This document shows, piece after piece, positions 8,277-16,599 of a stretch of 64,000 bases of DNA; the first letter of the stretch is position 1, and each line of letters opens with the position of its first letter. Source of the stretch: Bradyrhizobium sp. 190 (GTDB taxonomy: Bacteria; Pseudomonadota; Alphaproteobacteria; Rhizobiales; Xanthobacteraceae). The stretch is from assembly GCF_023073415.1 (NCBI RefSeq), contig NZ_JADPJL010000083.1, positions 54,371-118,370 of the forward strand. The letters run 5' to 3'. Below the pieces are notes generated by a model. It was not told where the DNA came from, did not search any database, and saw only the letters and a list, made by a program, of their open reading frames with translations. The position numbers and the translations under genes were made by a program.

Positions 8277-11200
8277 ATGGCCTCGATTTCCGAGCCCTTC
8301 ATCCGCCGGCCGGTCGGCACCACGCTGCTGGCAATCGGGCTCTTTCTGGTCGGGATGGTCGCCTATGCCTTCCTGCCGGTCTCGGCGGTGCCTAATGTCG
8401 ACTTCCCGATGATCCGGGTGTTCGCCAACCGCCCCGGCGCGGATCCCGCCGTAATGGCGGCCACCGTCGCAGCCCCCTTGGAGCGCCGGCTCGGCCAGAT
8501 CGCGGGCCTCGACCAGATCACCTCGACCAGTTCGCTCGGCAGCACCAGCATCCAGCTGCAGTTCTCGATCGGCCGCAACATCGACCGCGCCGCCCGTGAC
8601 GTGCAGGCGGCGATCAATGCATCGCTGGCCGATCTGCCGACCGACCTGCCGTCGCTGCCGCGGTTCCGCAAGTCCAATCCCGCGGCGGCGCCCGTATTCG
8701 TGCTGGCGCTGACGTCGAAGACGTTGACGACCAGCGCGATGTACGACGTCGCCGATACTGTGATCGCGCAGCGTATCTCGCAGGTGCCCGGCGTGGGCGA
8801 AGTCTTCGTCAGCGGCGCCGACCAGCCGGCGGTGCGGATCGCGCTCAACCCGGTGGCGCTGTCGAACGCTGATATCGCCACCGACGACGTGCGGCTGGCC
8901 ATCATCAATGCCAATCCGCTGGGCCCGGTCGGCATCTTCGACGGCGGCCGCCAGAGCGAGACCGTTTCGACCAACAAGCAGATGCGCACCGCGGCCGAAT
9001 TCCGCGACGTCATCATCAAGAGCTCGGCCGGCAATTTCGTCCGTCTTGCCGACGTCGCCGAGGTCGAGGATTCCGTCCGCAACCACCGCTCGATTGCCTG
9101 GTTCAACAAGCAGCCCGCGGTCCTGATCCAGATCACCAAGCAGGGCGACGCCAACGTGATCGAGACCGTCGATCGCGTGAAGACCTTGCTGCCGGAGCTG
9201 AAGCGATGGCTGCCCGCCGGCCTCGAGATTTCGACGCTGGTCGACCGCACCGGCACCATCCGCGCCAGCGTGCTCGACATGCAGTTCACCCTGCTGGCGA
9301 CGGCGTTCCTTGTCATGGTGGTCGTGTTCGTCTTCCTGCGGCGGCTGACGCCGACCATCGCAGCGGGTGTCTCGGCGCCGCTGGCGCTGGCCGGCACCTG
9401 CGCCGGCATGTGGCTCGCCGGCTTCTCGATCGACAATCTGTCGCTGATGGCGCTGGCGATCTCCGTTGGATTCGTGGTCGACGATGCCATCGTCATGATC
9501 GAGAACATGTACCGCAATCTCGAACAGGGTATGGCGCCTTACCCGGCGGCCTTGGAAGGGGCCAAGCAGATCGGCTTTACGGTGCTCTCGATCAGCCTGT
9601 CCTTGATCGCGGCCTTCACGCCGCTGATTTTCATGGACGGGATCGTCGGCCGGCTGTTGCGCGAATTCTCGCTGACGCTGACCTTCGCCATCGTGGTGTC
9701 GACCGTGGTGTCGCTCACGGTCACACCGATGATCTGCGCGCACTACATCAAGGAGGCGACCTCCGACCGTGCCACCTGGTTCGACCGCCTGGTCGAAGGC
9801 ACGCTGGCGCGCGTCGTTTCCTTCTACACCTGGACGCTGCGGGTAGTGCTGGGCTTCCCGTTCCTGACCCTGATCGTGTTCTTTGCGACCATCGCGCTGA
9901 CGGTGGTGCTCTATATCAAGATCCCGAAGGGCTATTTTCCGACCGACGACAGCGGTCTCATCGTCGGTGCCTCGCAAAGTTCATCGGACACCTCGTTCCA
10001 GTCCATGACCAGATTTCAGCAACAGCTTGAGGACGCCGTTGAATCGGACGACGCCGTCGCAGGGGTCGGATCGATCCTTGGCAGCATGACGGCGAACCGG
10101 GGGCTGTTCTTCATCAGCCTCAAGCCGCCGCAGGAAAGAGCCGGCCTGAGCACCCAGCTCGTGATCGACCGGCTACGCAAGAAGCTCGAAACAATGCCGG
10201 GCGTACGGCTCTATATGTTTGCCGCTCAGGATGTTCGCGCTGGCGGACGCCAAAGCAGCTCCGACTACCAATACACCGTTTCAAGCGTCGACGTCGACCT
10301 GCTCAAGAAGTGGGCCCCCATCGTCGCCAAACGCATGGAGACGGTCGAGGGCATTACCGACATTTCCACCGACCGCGATGCCGCCGGGCTGCAGCTCACG
10401 CTGAGGATCGACCGCAACACCGCCGCCACGCTTGGCGTCCGCGTCAAGGACATTGACGACGCCCTGAACAACGCGTTCGCGCAACGGCAGATCTCGATCA
10501 TCTATACCCAACGCAACCAGTACATGGTGGTGCTGGAAATCGATCCGAAATTCCAGAGCGATCCCTCAAATCTGGAGCGCATCTTCGTGGCCGGCGCAAA
10601 CGACGCTCAGGTGCCGCTGTCCGCCGTCGTTCGCTATGACCGCGGTTTGGCATCGCTGGCGATCAATCACACCCAGTCGATTCCATCGGCCACGGTCTCG
10701 TTCAACCTCGTTCCCAATGTGCCACTGGAGATCGCAACCACAAACATCCAGCGCGCGGTCGAGGAACTGCATATGCCGGAAGGCATCCGCGGCAGTTTTG
10801 ACGGCAATGCCGGCGATTTCAACAAGACCAGCGGGCGGCAGCCGCTGCTGATCCTCGGCGCGCTGGTGGCGATGTATATCGTGCTCGGCGTGCTCTATGA
10901 GAGCCTGGCGCACCCGATCACGATCATCTCGACATTGCCGTCCGCAGGGCTCGGCGCGCTGCTGGCGCTGCAGCTGATGAATACGCCGCTGACGGTGATC
11001 GCCTTTGTCGGCATCATTCTGTTGATCGGCATCGTCAAGAAGAACGGCATCATGATGGTCGATTTCGCGCTCGATGCCGAACGCAACCGCGGCCTGTCGT
11101 CGGCGGACGCGATCTTCGAGGCCTGCCGCGCCCGCTTCCGGCCGATCCTGATGACGACGATGGCGGCCCTGTTTGCCGGCATTCCGCTGGTCATTGCCAC

Positions 11201-11378
11201 CGGCCCCGGCACCGAACTGCGCCGGCCGCTCGGCATCACCATCATCGGCGGATTGCTGGTTTCTCAAATCCTGACGTTGTACACGACGCCGGTGATCTAC
11301 CTCCTGATCGACCGCTTAAGAGGACGCGTGGAAGAAAGTCGGGCTAACCGGCTTCCGTTCGGTGAGAGCACATCATGA
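8277..11378 (+). CDS. RND-family efflux transporter permease (MdtB/MdtC-like)
   Basis: About 1033 residues from ATG 8277, preceded by GGACGAG; a TTG at 8271 is in frame. It has the HAE-RND layout: one N-terminal helix (PVGTTLLAIGLFLVGMVAYAFLP), porter domains, helices 2-6 with VGFVVDDAIVMIEN (paired Asp in helix 4), a second periplasmic loop and helices 8-12 with IGIVKKNGIMMVDFA. The opening VSAVPNVDFPMIRVFANRPGADP resembles MdtB/MdtC. It exports drugs or lipophilic compounds using the proton gradient. No membrane-fusion or outer-membrane partner gene is adjacent, unlike typical mdtABC loci, so partners must be encoded elsewhere or a cognate gene was lost. Confidence 0.92.
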   Translation: MASISEPFIRRPVGTTLLAIGLFLVGMVAYAFLPVSAVPNVDFPMIRVFANRPGADPAVMAATVAAPLERRLGQIAGLDQITSTSSLGSTSIQLQFSIGRNIDRAARDVQAAINASLADLPTDLPSLPRFRKSNPAAAPVFVLALTSKTLTTSAMYDVADTVIAQRISQVPGVGEVFVSGADQPAVRIALNPVALSNADIATDDVRLAIINANPLGPVGIFDGGRQSETVSTNKQMRTAAEFRDVIIKSSAGNFVRLADVAEVEDSVRNHRSIAWFNKQPAVLIQITKQGDANVIETVDRVKTLLPELKRWLPAGLEISTLVDRTGTIRASVLDMQFTLLATAFLVMVVVFVFLRRLTPTIAAGVSAPLALAGTCAGMWLAGFSIDNLSLMALAISVGFVVDDAIVMIENMYRNLEQGMAPYPAALEGAKQIGFTVLSISLSLIAAFTPLIFMDGIVGRLLREFSLTLTFAIVVSTVVSLTVTPMICAHYIKEATSDRATWFDRLVEGTLARVVSFYTWTLRVVLGFPFLTLIVFFATIALTVVLYIKIPKGYFPTDDSGLIVGASQSSSDTSFQSMTRFQQQLEDAVESDDAVAGVGSILGSMTANRGLFFISLKPPQERAGLSTQLVIDRLRKKLETMPGVRLYMFAAQDVRAGGRQSSSDYQYTVSSVDVDLLKKWAPIVAKRMETVEGITDISTDRDAAGLQLTLRIDRNTAATLGVRVKDIDDALNNAFAQRQISIIYTQRNQYMVVLEIDPKFQSDPSNLERIFVAGANDAQVPLSAVVRYDRGLASLAINHTQSIPSATVSFNLVPNVPLEIATTNIQRAVEELHMPEGIRGSFDGNAGDFNKTSGRQPLLILGALVAMYIVLGVLYESLAHPITIISTLPSAGLGALLALQLMNTPLTVIAFVGIILLIGIVKKNGIMMVDFALDAERNRGLSSADAIFEACRARFRPILMTTMAALFAGIPLVIATGPGTELRRPLGITIIGGLLVSQILTLYTTPVIYLLIDRLRGRVEESRANRLPFGESTS

Positions 11379-11409
11379 GAGTGCACCCAGAAGACTTGAA
11401 CGGAGCTAT

Positions 11410-12612
11410 TCATCGTGGATTGCCCGGCGAAGCGTCACGAATAGAATCGGGAAGCGACGGTCCATTACCAAGCCCCGACATAGTCATGTCCCATAGACTT
11501 CTTGCCACCTCAAGAGGCGCCAAATTGACGTTGGCCCACCATGCCCTCTCGTTACCGTAACGATGTAACTCGCTGTGGTGATCTCGGCATAACGGCACGG
11601 TAAATTCGTCACTCACCTTTCGTCCAAGAGCTCGGGGTTCTGCAAACTTTATATGGTGGGCGTCGCAAGGAGAACGCTGACAAACAAGGCACGCCTGCTC
11701 TGCTACAAATCGAAGATGGCCCTTATCTCGCACCCTGGTGGCCTTTGGGAAAGACGTTACCCTTTTCTGGGCTACGGATCCTTGGCTTCCTATTCGGCCC
11801 AATTCGCCTGAAGCGATGTCGCCCTCACCGTTTTCTGGCGTTATCGGAAGCAAGTCGGATGATCCTCCTTTGGGTTCAAAGAGATAGTCGAGACCATCGT
11901 GAGATGCTTTCAAGGCATGAATATATGCAGTCTCGACCGCCGCCGCGTCTTCTGTTGTGAGCGTATTTTTGGCGGCGAACCGTCTGTGTACCCACAGCGC
12001 AAGATCGTCTGGATTTTTCGAGCCGTTGATTTCTGCAATCAGCTTATCCCGCAGATCAGTTGAAGCGTCGGGCGCGAGGATTGGTTGGGATGGCTTGTGG
12101 ATCGATCCGCTTGGGCGCTTTCGGCTTCTAGGGTCCTTTTGATCTTGAATCATCGGAACATTGATTGCCGGTGACGGTTCGACGAGCAGATCCGGCGCAT
12201 CAAGATCGTCCTCGCCCGTGATACCGACCAGAGCAAACAGTGCGTAGCGTCGGGCGTAACTGAGAGCGGCTCCCATGAGATGTGGTGTATTCGTTTGCGC
12301 GATCGCACAGACCGGCCAGTCCGACGCGATCCATTCGCCGGATGCGTGGGCCAGAAGGGTCGTCAGGCGAATGTGACCCATTTCGTTATCGATCGCGGTC
12401 GTTTGAATCGTTGCGATCTCGTGCCGCCCAAGGCTCTTACGCACAATTTCAAGGCCGCTGGCCAACGAGGCATAACGAAACGTACGATCGTTCTCCCGCG
12501 GAAAGGGCGAGCGGATGGTGGCGATAAGGGACTTTTCAGGATTCGTGAGTTCGCCCTGGGCTTTGGCGAGAGCCGCAGCAATGGCTCCGATCGATTCACT
12601 GGAGCGATGCAT
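11410..12612 (-). CDS. ERF-family single-strand annealing protein fused to a C-terminal HNH-type domain
   Basis: About 400 residues from ATG 12612, inside the end of the exonuclease gene; the frame runs to 12681. The N-terminal two-thirds carries ERF recombinase hallmarks (YASLASGLEIVRKSLGRHEI, then LMGAALSYARRYALFALVGITGEDD). The C-terminus (about residues 315-385) has CLVCQRSPCDAHHI and a later LCRDHHSELHRYG, the Cys-His layout of HNH/DUF968-like phage nucleases. ERF proteins anneal complementary single strands made by a partner exonuclease, here the overlapping YqaJ gene. The pair forms a phage-style recombination system. The joined HNH domain is the unusual part. Confidence 0.8.
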   Translation of the reverse strand: MHRSSESIGAIAAALAKAQGELTNPEKSLIATIRSPFPRENDRTFRYASLASGLEIVRKSLGRHEIATIQTTAIDNEMGHIRLTTLLAHASGEWIASDWPVCAIAQTNTPHLMGAALSYARRYALFALVGITGEDDLDAPDLLVEPSPAINVPMIQDQKDPRSRKRPSGSIHKPSQPILAPDASTDLRDKLIAEINGSKNPDDLALWVHRRFAAKNTLTTEDAAAVETAYIHALKASHDGLDYLFEPKGGSSDLLPITPENGEGDIASGELGRIGSQGSVAQKRVTSFPKATRVRDKGHLRFVAEQACLVCQRSPCDAHHIKFAEPRALGRKVSDEFTVPLCRDHHSELHRYGNERAWWANVNLAPLEVARSLWDMTMSGLGNGPSLPDSIRDASPGNPR

Positions 12613-13435
12613 TGGCCGCCTCCCCGTCCGTGAGGTCAAAGCTGATTGCTCCAGATTTGGAGCGTTTCGCCCGGAGGCCATGGCCGCTGGCCTCCTTGGC
12701 GTCTTCTGGCACGAGCGTTTTCAAATCGGCTTTTGCGCCTTCGTGTTCCTGGTGGGCCGCGCGGGTTCGCTTGAATGCGGCCGCGAATTCCGCCCAACTG
12801 TTCGAAGGGCTCATATCGACAACACGAACCGCTTCAAGCCGAGGCCGAGGTGGCTCTACGCCGAACAATCGCGGCGTTTCGCCGTTCTGAACGCAGCGCC
12901 AGAATTTTTTCTCTGCGGTAATTAGGAGGTGTTGGTACAGGGGATCGGCACGAATGGTGAGTTCGACCCATTTACCGCCTCCCGTGATGATAGAAAGGAC
13001 CGAACATCGCGCATCGCAGACCCACATGTTATGTTGGAGCTGCGCCATGTGCTTTTCCGCGGCTGCTTCCTCCGAAAATGTCCAAGGCAGCATGAATTTG
13101 GCTTCGAACACGGCACCGGTTGGATCAACGATTCCGTCGAGTGTAGCAGCCATCCATTTGATAACCGGATGCTTCACCCGCCGCTGTACGTCTTTGACGA
13201 CATGACCGGTGTTACGCTCATACCAGCGCCGATTGAGGTCTTCGGTCACCGTACCAAGCTGCACGACCAAATTTGCCGTCAGATCTTCTGGCTCAAGCTC
13301 GCCACGCTTTTCATGCCAAAGACGCATGATCATTTTCTCGTCGGTACCCATAATTACGCGTGCGTCGGATCCTCCGATAAAAGACCGGCGAGCTACGCCG
13401 TGCTCAGGTCTGGAAAGATGTTGAGGCATGGCCAA
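12596..13435 (-). CDS. YqaJ-family viral recombinase / lambda-type exonuclease
   Basis: 279 residues. The N-terminus RRSFIGGSDARVIMGTDEKMIMRLWHEKRGE is the classic YqaJ opening. The nuclease core is seen in MAATLDGIVDPTGAVFEAKFMLPW (Asp then Glu-x-Lys metal site, about residues 95-117) and AQLQHNMWVC. The enzyme degrades one strand of DNA ends to give single strands for annealing. Its end overlaps the ERF gene by 17 bases, indicating translational coupling, and its upstream region carries the XRE operator palindromes. This is a prophage-derived or domesticated module; no phage structural genes are nearby. Confidence 0.85.
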   Translation of the reverse strand: MAMPQHLSRPEHGVARRSFIGGSDARVIMGTDEKMIMRLWHEKRGELEPEDLTANLVVQLGTVTEDLNRRWYERNTGHVVKDVQRRVKHPVIKWMAATLDGIVDPTGAVFEAKFMLPWTFSEEAAAEKHMAQLQHNMWVCDARCSVLSIITGGGKWVELTIRADPLYQHLLITAEKKFWRCVQNGETPRLFGVEPPRPRLEAVRVVDMSPSNSWAEFAAAFKRTRAAHQEHEGAKADLKTLVPEDAKEASGHGLRAKRSKSGAISFDLTDGEAANASLQ

Positions 13436-13451
13436 TTCTTCCTATAACGAA

Positions 13452-13517
13452 GATACAGGGATATCTATCGATACTAAAAGTATCTAAGTTGGGAAGAATG
13501 TCAATACCAAAAGTATC
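13452..13517. promoter_or_regulatory. Palindromic operator sites between YqaJ and XRE genes
   Basis: A perfect 6-3-6 palindrome GATACTAAAAGTATC occupies 13470-13484. A near copy AATACCAAAAGTATC lies at 13503-13517, overlapping the first codons of the XRE gene, 33 bp away (about three helical turns). A weaker GATAC..TATC pair is at 13452-13465. The spacing and position suggest the XRE protein represses itself and the divergent recombination operon. Confidence 0.6.
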
Positions 13518-13776
13518 GATCCGCCAAGTCAAAGCTGCCCGAGCCCTCTTAGGTTGGACTCAAGATGATTTGGCGGCCGCCGCCGGCATATCTCGACCGA
13601 CGATAAAGAGATTAGAGGCCAGCGACGGCCCGCTAGGTGGAAGAACCGAAACTGGCGATCGAATTACACAGGCATTGCATGCTGCGGGTGTCGAGTTTAT
13701 CGACGAGAATGGCGGTGGCGGTGGCGCGGGCGTGCGGTTGAAAAGGCCAAATCGTGCAAATGACGATCGGTACTAG
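13498..13776 (+). CDS. Small XRE-type helix-turn-helix regulator
   Basis: 92 residues from ATG 13498; a TTG at 13489 is also in frame. Residues 5-60 form the HTH: VKAARALLGWTQDDLAAAAGISRPTIKRLE, with the WTQ..LA..AGIS recognition pattern. The C-terminal part (ALHAAGVEFIDENGGGGGAGVRLK) is the short tail common to small XRE regulators of rhizobia and their phages. It is divergent from the YqaJ-ERF operon with palindromic sites in the shared spacer and inside its own 5' end, which argues for autorepression and control of that operon. Confidence 0.85.
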   Translation: MSIPKVSIRQVKAARALLGWTQDDLAAAAGISRPTIKRLEASDGPLGGRTETGDRITQALHAAGVEFIDENGGGGGAGVRLKRPNRANDDRY

Positions 13777-13802
13777 TGAGTTTGTGGCGCTCACAAACTC
13801 AC
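13776..13802. terminator. 11-bp perfect hairpin after XRE gene
   Basis: GTGAGTTTGTG (13776-13786) and CACAAACTCAC (13792-13802) are perfect inverted repeats with a five-base loop, starting on the last base of the XRE stop codon. There is no T-tract, so it may be a 3'-end stabiliser or Rho-type terminator rather than a classical intrinsic one. Confidence 0.5.
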
Positions 13803-14022
13803 AGAGACTCGGCCGCCGCGTCGCTAATGAAGCAAAGCTGCATATGGGCCAGAACGCAACTCTCGGTCCTAGAGATGGACTTTCCCTTTAAGGCCAAAAT
13901 TTGTTCAGCGGCGCGTTTACCCCCGAAATACTCCGAGCAATTATTTTTTCTGGGGCGCCAGTCCTAGAGAAGCGCGAATCTGATCCCTTGCAGGAGGTTA
14001 CTCCAACAAGAGAGGTTTCGCC

Positions 14023-14652
14023 GTGTCGGAACTTTCGCCAGGGCTGCAGCCCTCGTCCAAACCAGAAGCATTCGATGCGGAAGAGTTCGACACTATGCTC
14101 GGCAGCGCTCCTGTGCGCGGGGATTTTGAAGATCCGACCGAATATTCCGAGATCAGCCTGAGGATGCTCGAAAGCATCAGGCCAACAAATTATGTCGAGC
14201 AGCTTTTTGTTATCGACCTCGTCGATATCACCTTTGAGATCCTAAACCTTCGTCGCTTAATAGTTGCCTGGAAAGCGGCGTCAGTGAGTCATGGCATCGA
14301 GGCATTGTTGACGCGAGGAATCCTCTCGGATGCTCCGCCCGGTGCGGAAAAAGTTGCGAAGATTGAAGCCAAGCTAGAGGCAAAGCGGTGGCGCGAGGAT
14401 ATCAATTCTCGAGAAGAAATCGAAAAGCGTCTCAACAGCAAGGGCATTTCTGAACATGCGATAGAGGTTGAGGTATTTCTCCAAAGTCTTCCGACGCTCG
14501 AGGTATTAGAAAAGAGACTGTTTTCCGCCCAGCAAAGGCGCAATGCTCTCCTCCGCGAGGTCTGGGGTCACCGCGAGCTGGCGCGACGCGCCCGTCAAAT
14601 GTCGGACAGGGTCATTGAGAATGTTGGACTGCCTGCTCCGAACAAGGAATGA
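14023..14652 (+). CDS. Conserved hypothetical, helical/charged
   Basis: 209 residues from GTG 14023, with AGAGAGG eight bases upstream. The protein is acidic at the N-terminus and then largely helical and charged (AEKVAKIEAKLEAKRWRE; ALLREVWGHRELARRARQMSD). I see no signal peptide, membrane span or catalytic motif. It is followed within four bases by a gene of the STGPRTAEGK family, and the two look like an operon. Proteins of this size and composition beside that family are common in rhizobial genomes, but I know of no function. It could be mobile-element cargo, given the recombination module upstream. Confidence 0.6.
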   Translation: MSELSPGLQPSSKPEAFDAEEFDTMLGSAPVRGDFEDPTEYSEISLRMLESIRPTNYVEQLFVIDLVDITFEILNLRRLIVAWKAASVSHGIEALLTRGILSDAPPGAEKVAKIEAKLEAKRWREDINSREEIEKRLNSKGISEHAIEVEVFLQSLPTLEVLEKRLFSAQQRRNALLREVWGHRELARRARQMSDRVIENVGLPAPNKE

Positions 14653-14656
14653 CCTT

Positions 14657-15085
14657 GTGAGTACATTTCGACAGCGAGAGGCTAACAGGACCAATGCGCT
14701 TAGGAGCACCGGCCCCCGAACCGCAGAGGGCAAGAAACGTTCTTGCAATAATGCGCGAAGGCACGGACTGGCAGCGAGGGTTGGATCGATTCGCTCTGAG
14801 CAATTGAGAATGGATCACGTTGCGAAAAGTTTGGCGAAGGGAAGCAACGATGGTTGGATCATGGAGCGCGCCCGCTACGTCGCCGAATGCCAGGTTCAAC
14901 TTGAAAGAGTCAAAGTCCTGTCAGCTCAGACTATTCAAGAATTGATTTACACCAATCTGAATGATCAGAAGCAGGTCAATGCGATCTTGGGGCGGTTGAA
15001 GAAATTGGAAAGTTACGAACGCAGGGCCCGCTCACGAAGAAGAAATGCATTAAGAGCGGTTTGCTCAATCGCCGCAGAGGAGTAG
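14657..15085 (+). CDS. Small STGPRT-motif hypothetical protein
   Basis: About 142 residues from GTG 14657, with AAGGAA seven bases before it; the frame is open upstream to 14543 inside the preceding gene. The N-terminus ANRTNALRSTGPRTAEGK followed by NNARRHGLAA is a widespread motif in small proteins of unknown function across several phyla, often near mobile DNA. The rest is basic and helical with an Arg-rich tail (YERRARSRRRNALR), suggesting nucleic-acid contact. Function unknown. Confidence 0.65.
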   Translation: MSTFRQREANRTNALRSTGPRTAEGKKRSCNNARRHGLAARVGSIRSEQLRMDHVAKSLAKGSNDGWIMERARYVAECQVQLERVKVLSAQTIQELIYTNLNDQKQVNAILGRLKKLESYERRARSRRRNALRAVCSIAAEE

Positions 15086-15193
15086 CTCAACCGCGCTAGT
15101 CCGCGAGCAGCACGACCTAGAAACCGCGGCCGGCGGTCAAGGTCAGCCGCACGCCGGCACCGCCTGTGACCATCTACTGTGCAGGGCGCTTAA

Positions 15194-15226
15194 AAGACGG
15201 TTAACGTCAAGTACTCTCGGGAAAAA
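15194..15226. repeat. Short dispersed repeat, copy 2
   Basis: AAGACGGTTAACGTCAAGTA at 15194-15213, then CGGGAAAA. It matches 8073-8107 with one substitution in the core and a shorter linker. Confidence 0.4.
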
Positions 15227-15370
15227 TTCTCGGAGGCCCAACGTACGGGCGAGGGCTAAGCGCGCATTTGTTGCGTCGCTGCCCCGGCCGGGGTCACGTC
15301 AGGGTAAAGTAAACTGTGGCGAGGATTGGGATCCCGTAGGCTACTTTCAACCAACATCAGCCCGTCAGCC

Positions 15371-15401
15371 TTGCAGAGACCGAAGGCTCACGTCTCTGCA
15401 A
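15371..15401. promoter_or_regulatory. 10-bp perfect inverted repeat upstream of GT2 gene
   Basis: TTGCAGAGAC (15371-15380) and GTCTCTGCAA (15392-15401) are exact inverted repeats separated by 11 bases, one helical turn. No T-run follows. The layout suits a dimeric regulator site about 215 bp upstream of the glycosyltransferase start, though a stem-loop cannot be excluded. Confidence 0.4.
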
Positions 15402-15615
15402 TTTACCCATCGTGCGCTATGCAAGAGTCCGCACATACAAAACGAATATCGATCCGCGACATGGCCGCCGGCGACGGCCCGCGAGGTCATTTAACGCGAC
15501 CCACTCTGCTCCCGATCCACGTCGGAGGCGGCGGGCGAAGATCAAAGATGCCTTTTCTTTTCTGATCTGCGAGACTAATGATCGCCAATTGCCTTGAACC
15601 AACTGGTCTCCCGCC

Positions 15616-16599
15616 GTGAAATTGCTCGTTGTTATCGTTAATTACCGTGTCACCCATCTTGCGATTGATTGCCTGCATTCGGTCGCAAAGGAGGTCGCCA
15701 GCGTTCCCGGTATCCATGTCGCGATCTGCGAAAACGGGTCGGGAGATGATTCCGCCGCGCTCATCCAGCGGGCGATCGACGACAATGGCTGGTCATCCTG
15801 GTGCACGCTCACGGCACTCGAGGTAAATCTCGGATTTACCGGCGGCAATAATGCGGTCCTGCGTCCGGCGCTGGAATCGGCTGACAAGCCGCAATACTTC
15901 CTGTTGCTCAATTCCGATACGATCGTCCGGCCGAACGCATTCAAGGCGCTCGTCGACTTCATGGACAACAATCCGGACGTCGGCATCGCCGGCAGTCGCC
16001 TCGAGGACCCCGACGGCACGCCGCAACGATCCGCGTTCCGCTTTCAGTCACCGCTCGGAGAACTCGAAGGCAGCCTGAAGCTCAGGCCGGTGAGCAGGCT
16101 TCTAAAGCGTTGGATCGTAGCTCCTCCCGTGGTCGATCACACCTTCGAAACTGACTGGGTTGCGGGCGCCAGCATGATCATCCGGCGCGAGACTATGGAA
16201 GCGACCGGATTGCTCGACGAAGGCTATTTCACCTATTTCGACGACATCGACTATTGCTTCAATGCCAGGAAGCAGGGTTGGCCGACCTGGTACGTTCCGG
16301 CAAGCCACGTGGTCCACCTCGTCGGTCAATCGACCGGCGTGAACAATAAGCCCAAGCGTTTGCCGCCCTATCTCCTGGAAGCCCGCAGACGCCATTTCCT
16401 GAAGAATTACGGCGCGTTCTACGCCGCCATGGTCGACATTTGCAGAATTGCGGGCCTGTCGCTTTGGCGATTGCGGGTTCTACTTACCGGAAAGGAAGAC
16501 ACCACACCTCCGCAGCACCTTTCTGATTCAATCCGGCATAGCGTATTTTTGAAGGGCTTCAAGGTGACCGACGTCAAGAATCCAGCCTTGACCTCCTAA
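15616..16599 (+). CDS. Glycosyltransferase family 2 (rhamnosyltransferase-like)
   Basis: 327 residues from GTG 15616. The GT-A fold is shown by LLVVIVNYRV at the start, an acidic nucleotide-binding motif LLLNSDTIV near residue 95-103, NLGFTGGNN (about 76-84), and GASMIIRRE..TGLLDEGYFTYFDDIDYC (about 181-216) with the catalytic-base acidic cluster. This pattern is typical of WbbL-type rhamnosyltransferases and related enzymes extending surface polysaccharides. It stands alone, with no directly adjacent glycan genes. Donor sugar uncertain. Confidence 0.85.
   Translation: MKLLVVIVNYRVTHLAIDCLHSVAKEVASVPGIHVAICENGSGDDSAALIQRAIDDNGWSSWCTLTALEVNLGFTGGNNAVLRPALESADKPQYFLLLNSDTIVRPNAFKALVDFMDNNPDVGIAGSRLEDPDGTPQRSAFRFQSPLGELEGSLKLRPVSRLLKRWIVAPPVVDHTFETDWVAGASMIIRRETMEATGLLDEGYFTYFDDIDYCFNARKQGWPTWYVPASHVVHLVGQSTGVNNKPKRLPPYLLEARRRHFLKNYGAFYAAMVDICRIAGLSLWRLRVLLTGKEDTTPPQHLSDSIRHSVFLKGFKVTDVKNPALTS

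Larger units (their letters stand above)
15086..15615. other. 530-bp noncoding stretch before a GT2 gene
   Basis: No convincing gene. It contains the second copy of the AAGACGGT(C/T)AACGTCAAGTA repeat and a perfect 10-bp inverted repeat at 15371-15401. It separates the mobile-looking block from the glycosyltransferase, so a promoter for the latter is expected here. Confidence 0.5.

Noticed and set aside
8190..9977. 595-residue open frame antisense to the RND gene
   Set aside because: Arg/Asp/His-rich composition typical of the shadow of a GC-rich gene on the other strand; no domain or start signal.
13776..13967. 63-residue frame after the XRE gene
   Set aside because: Starts inside the hairpin after the stop, no ribosome-binding site, no recognisable product.
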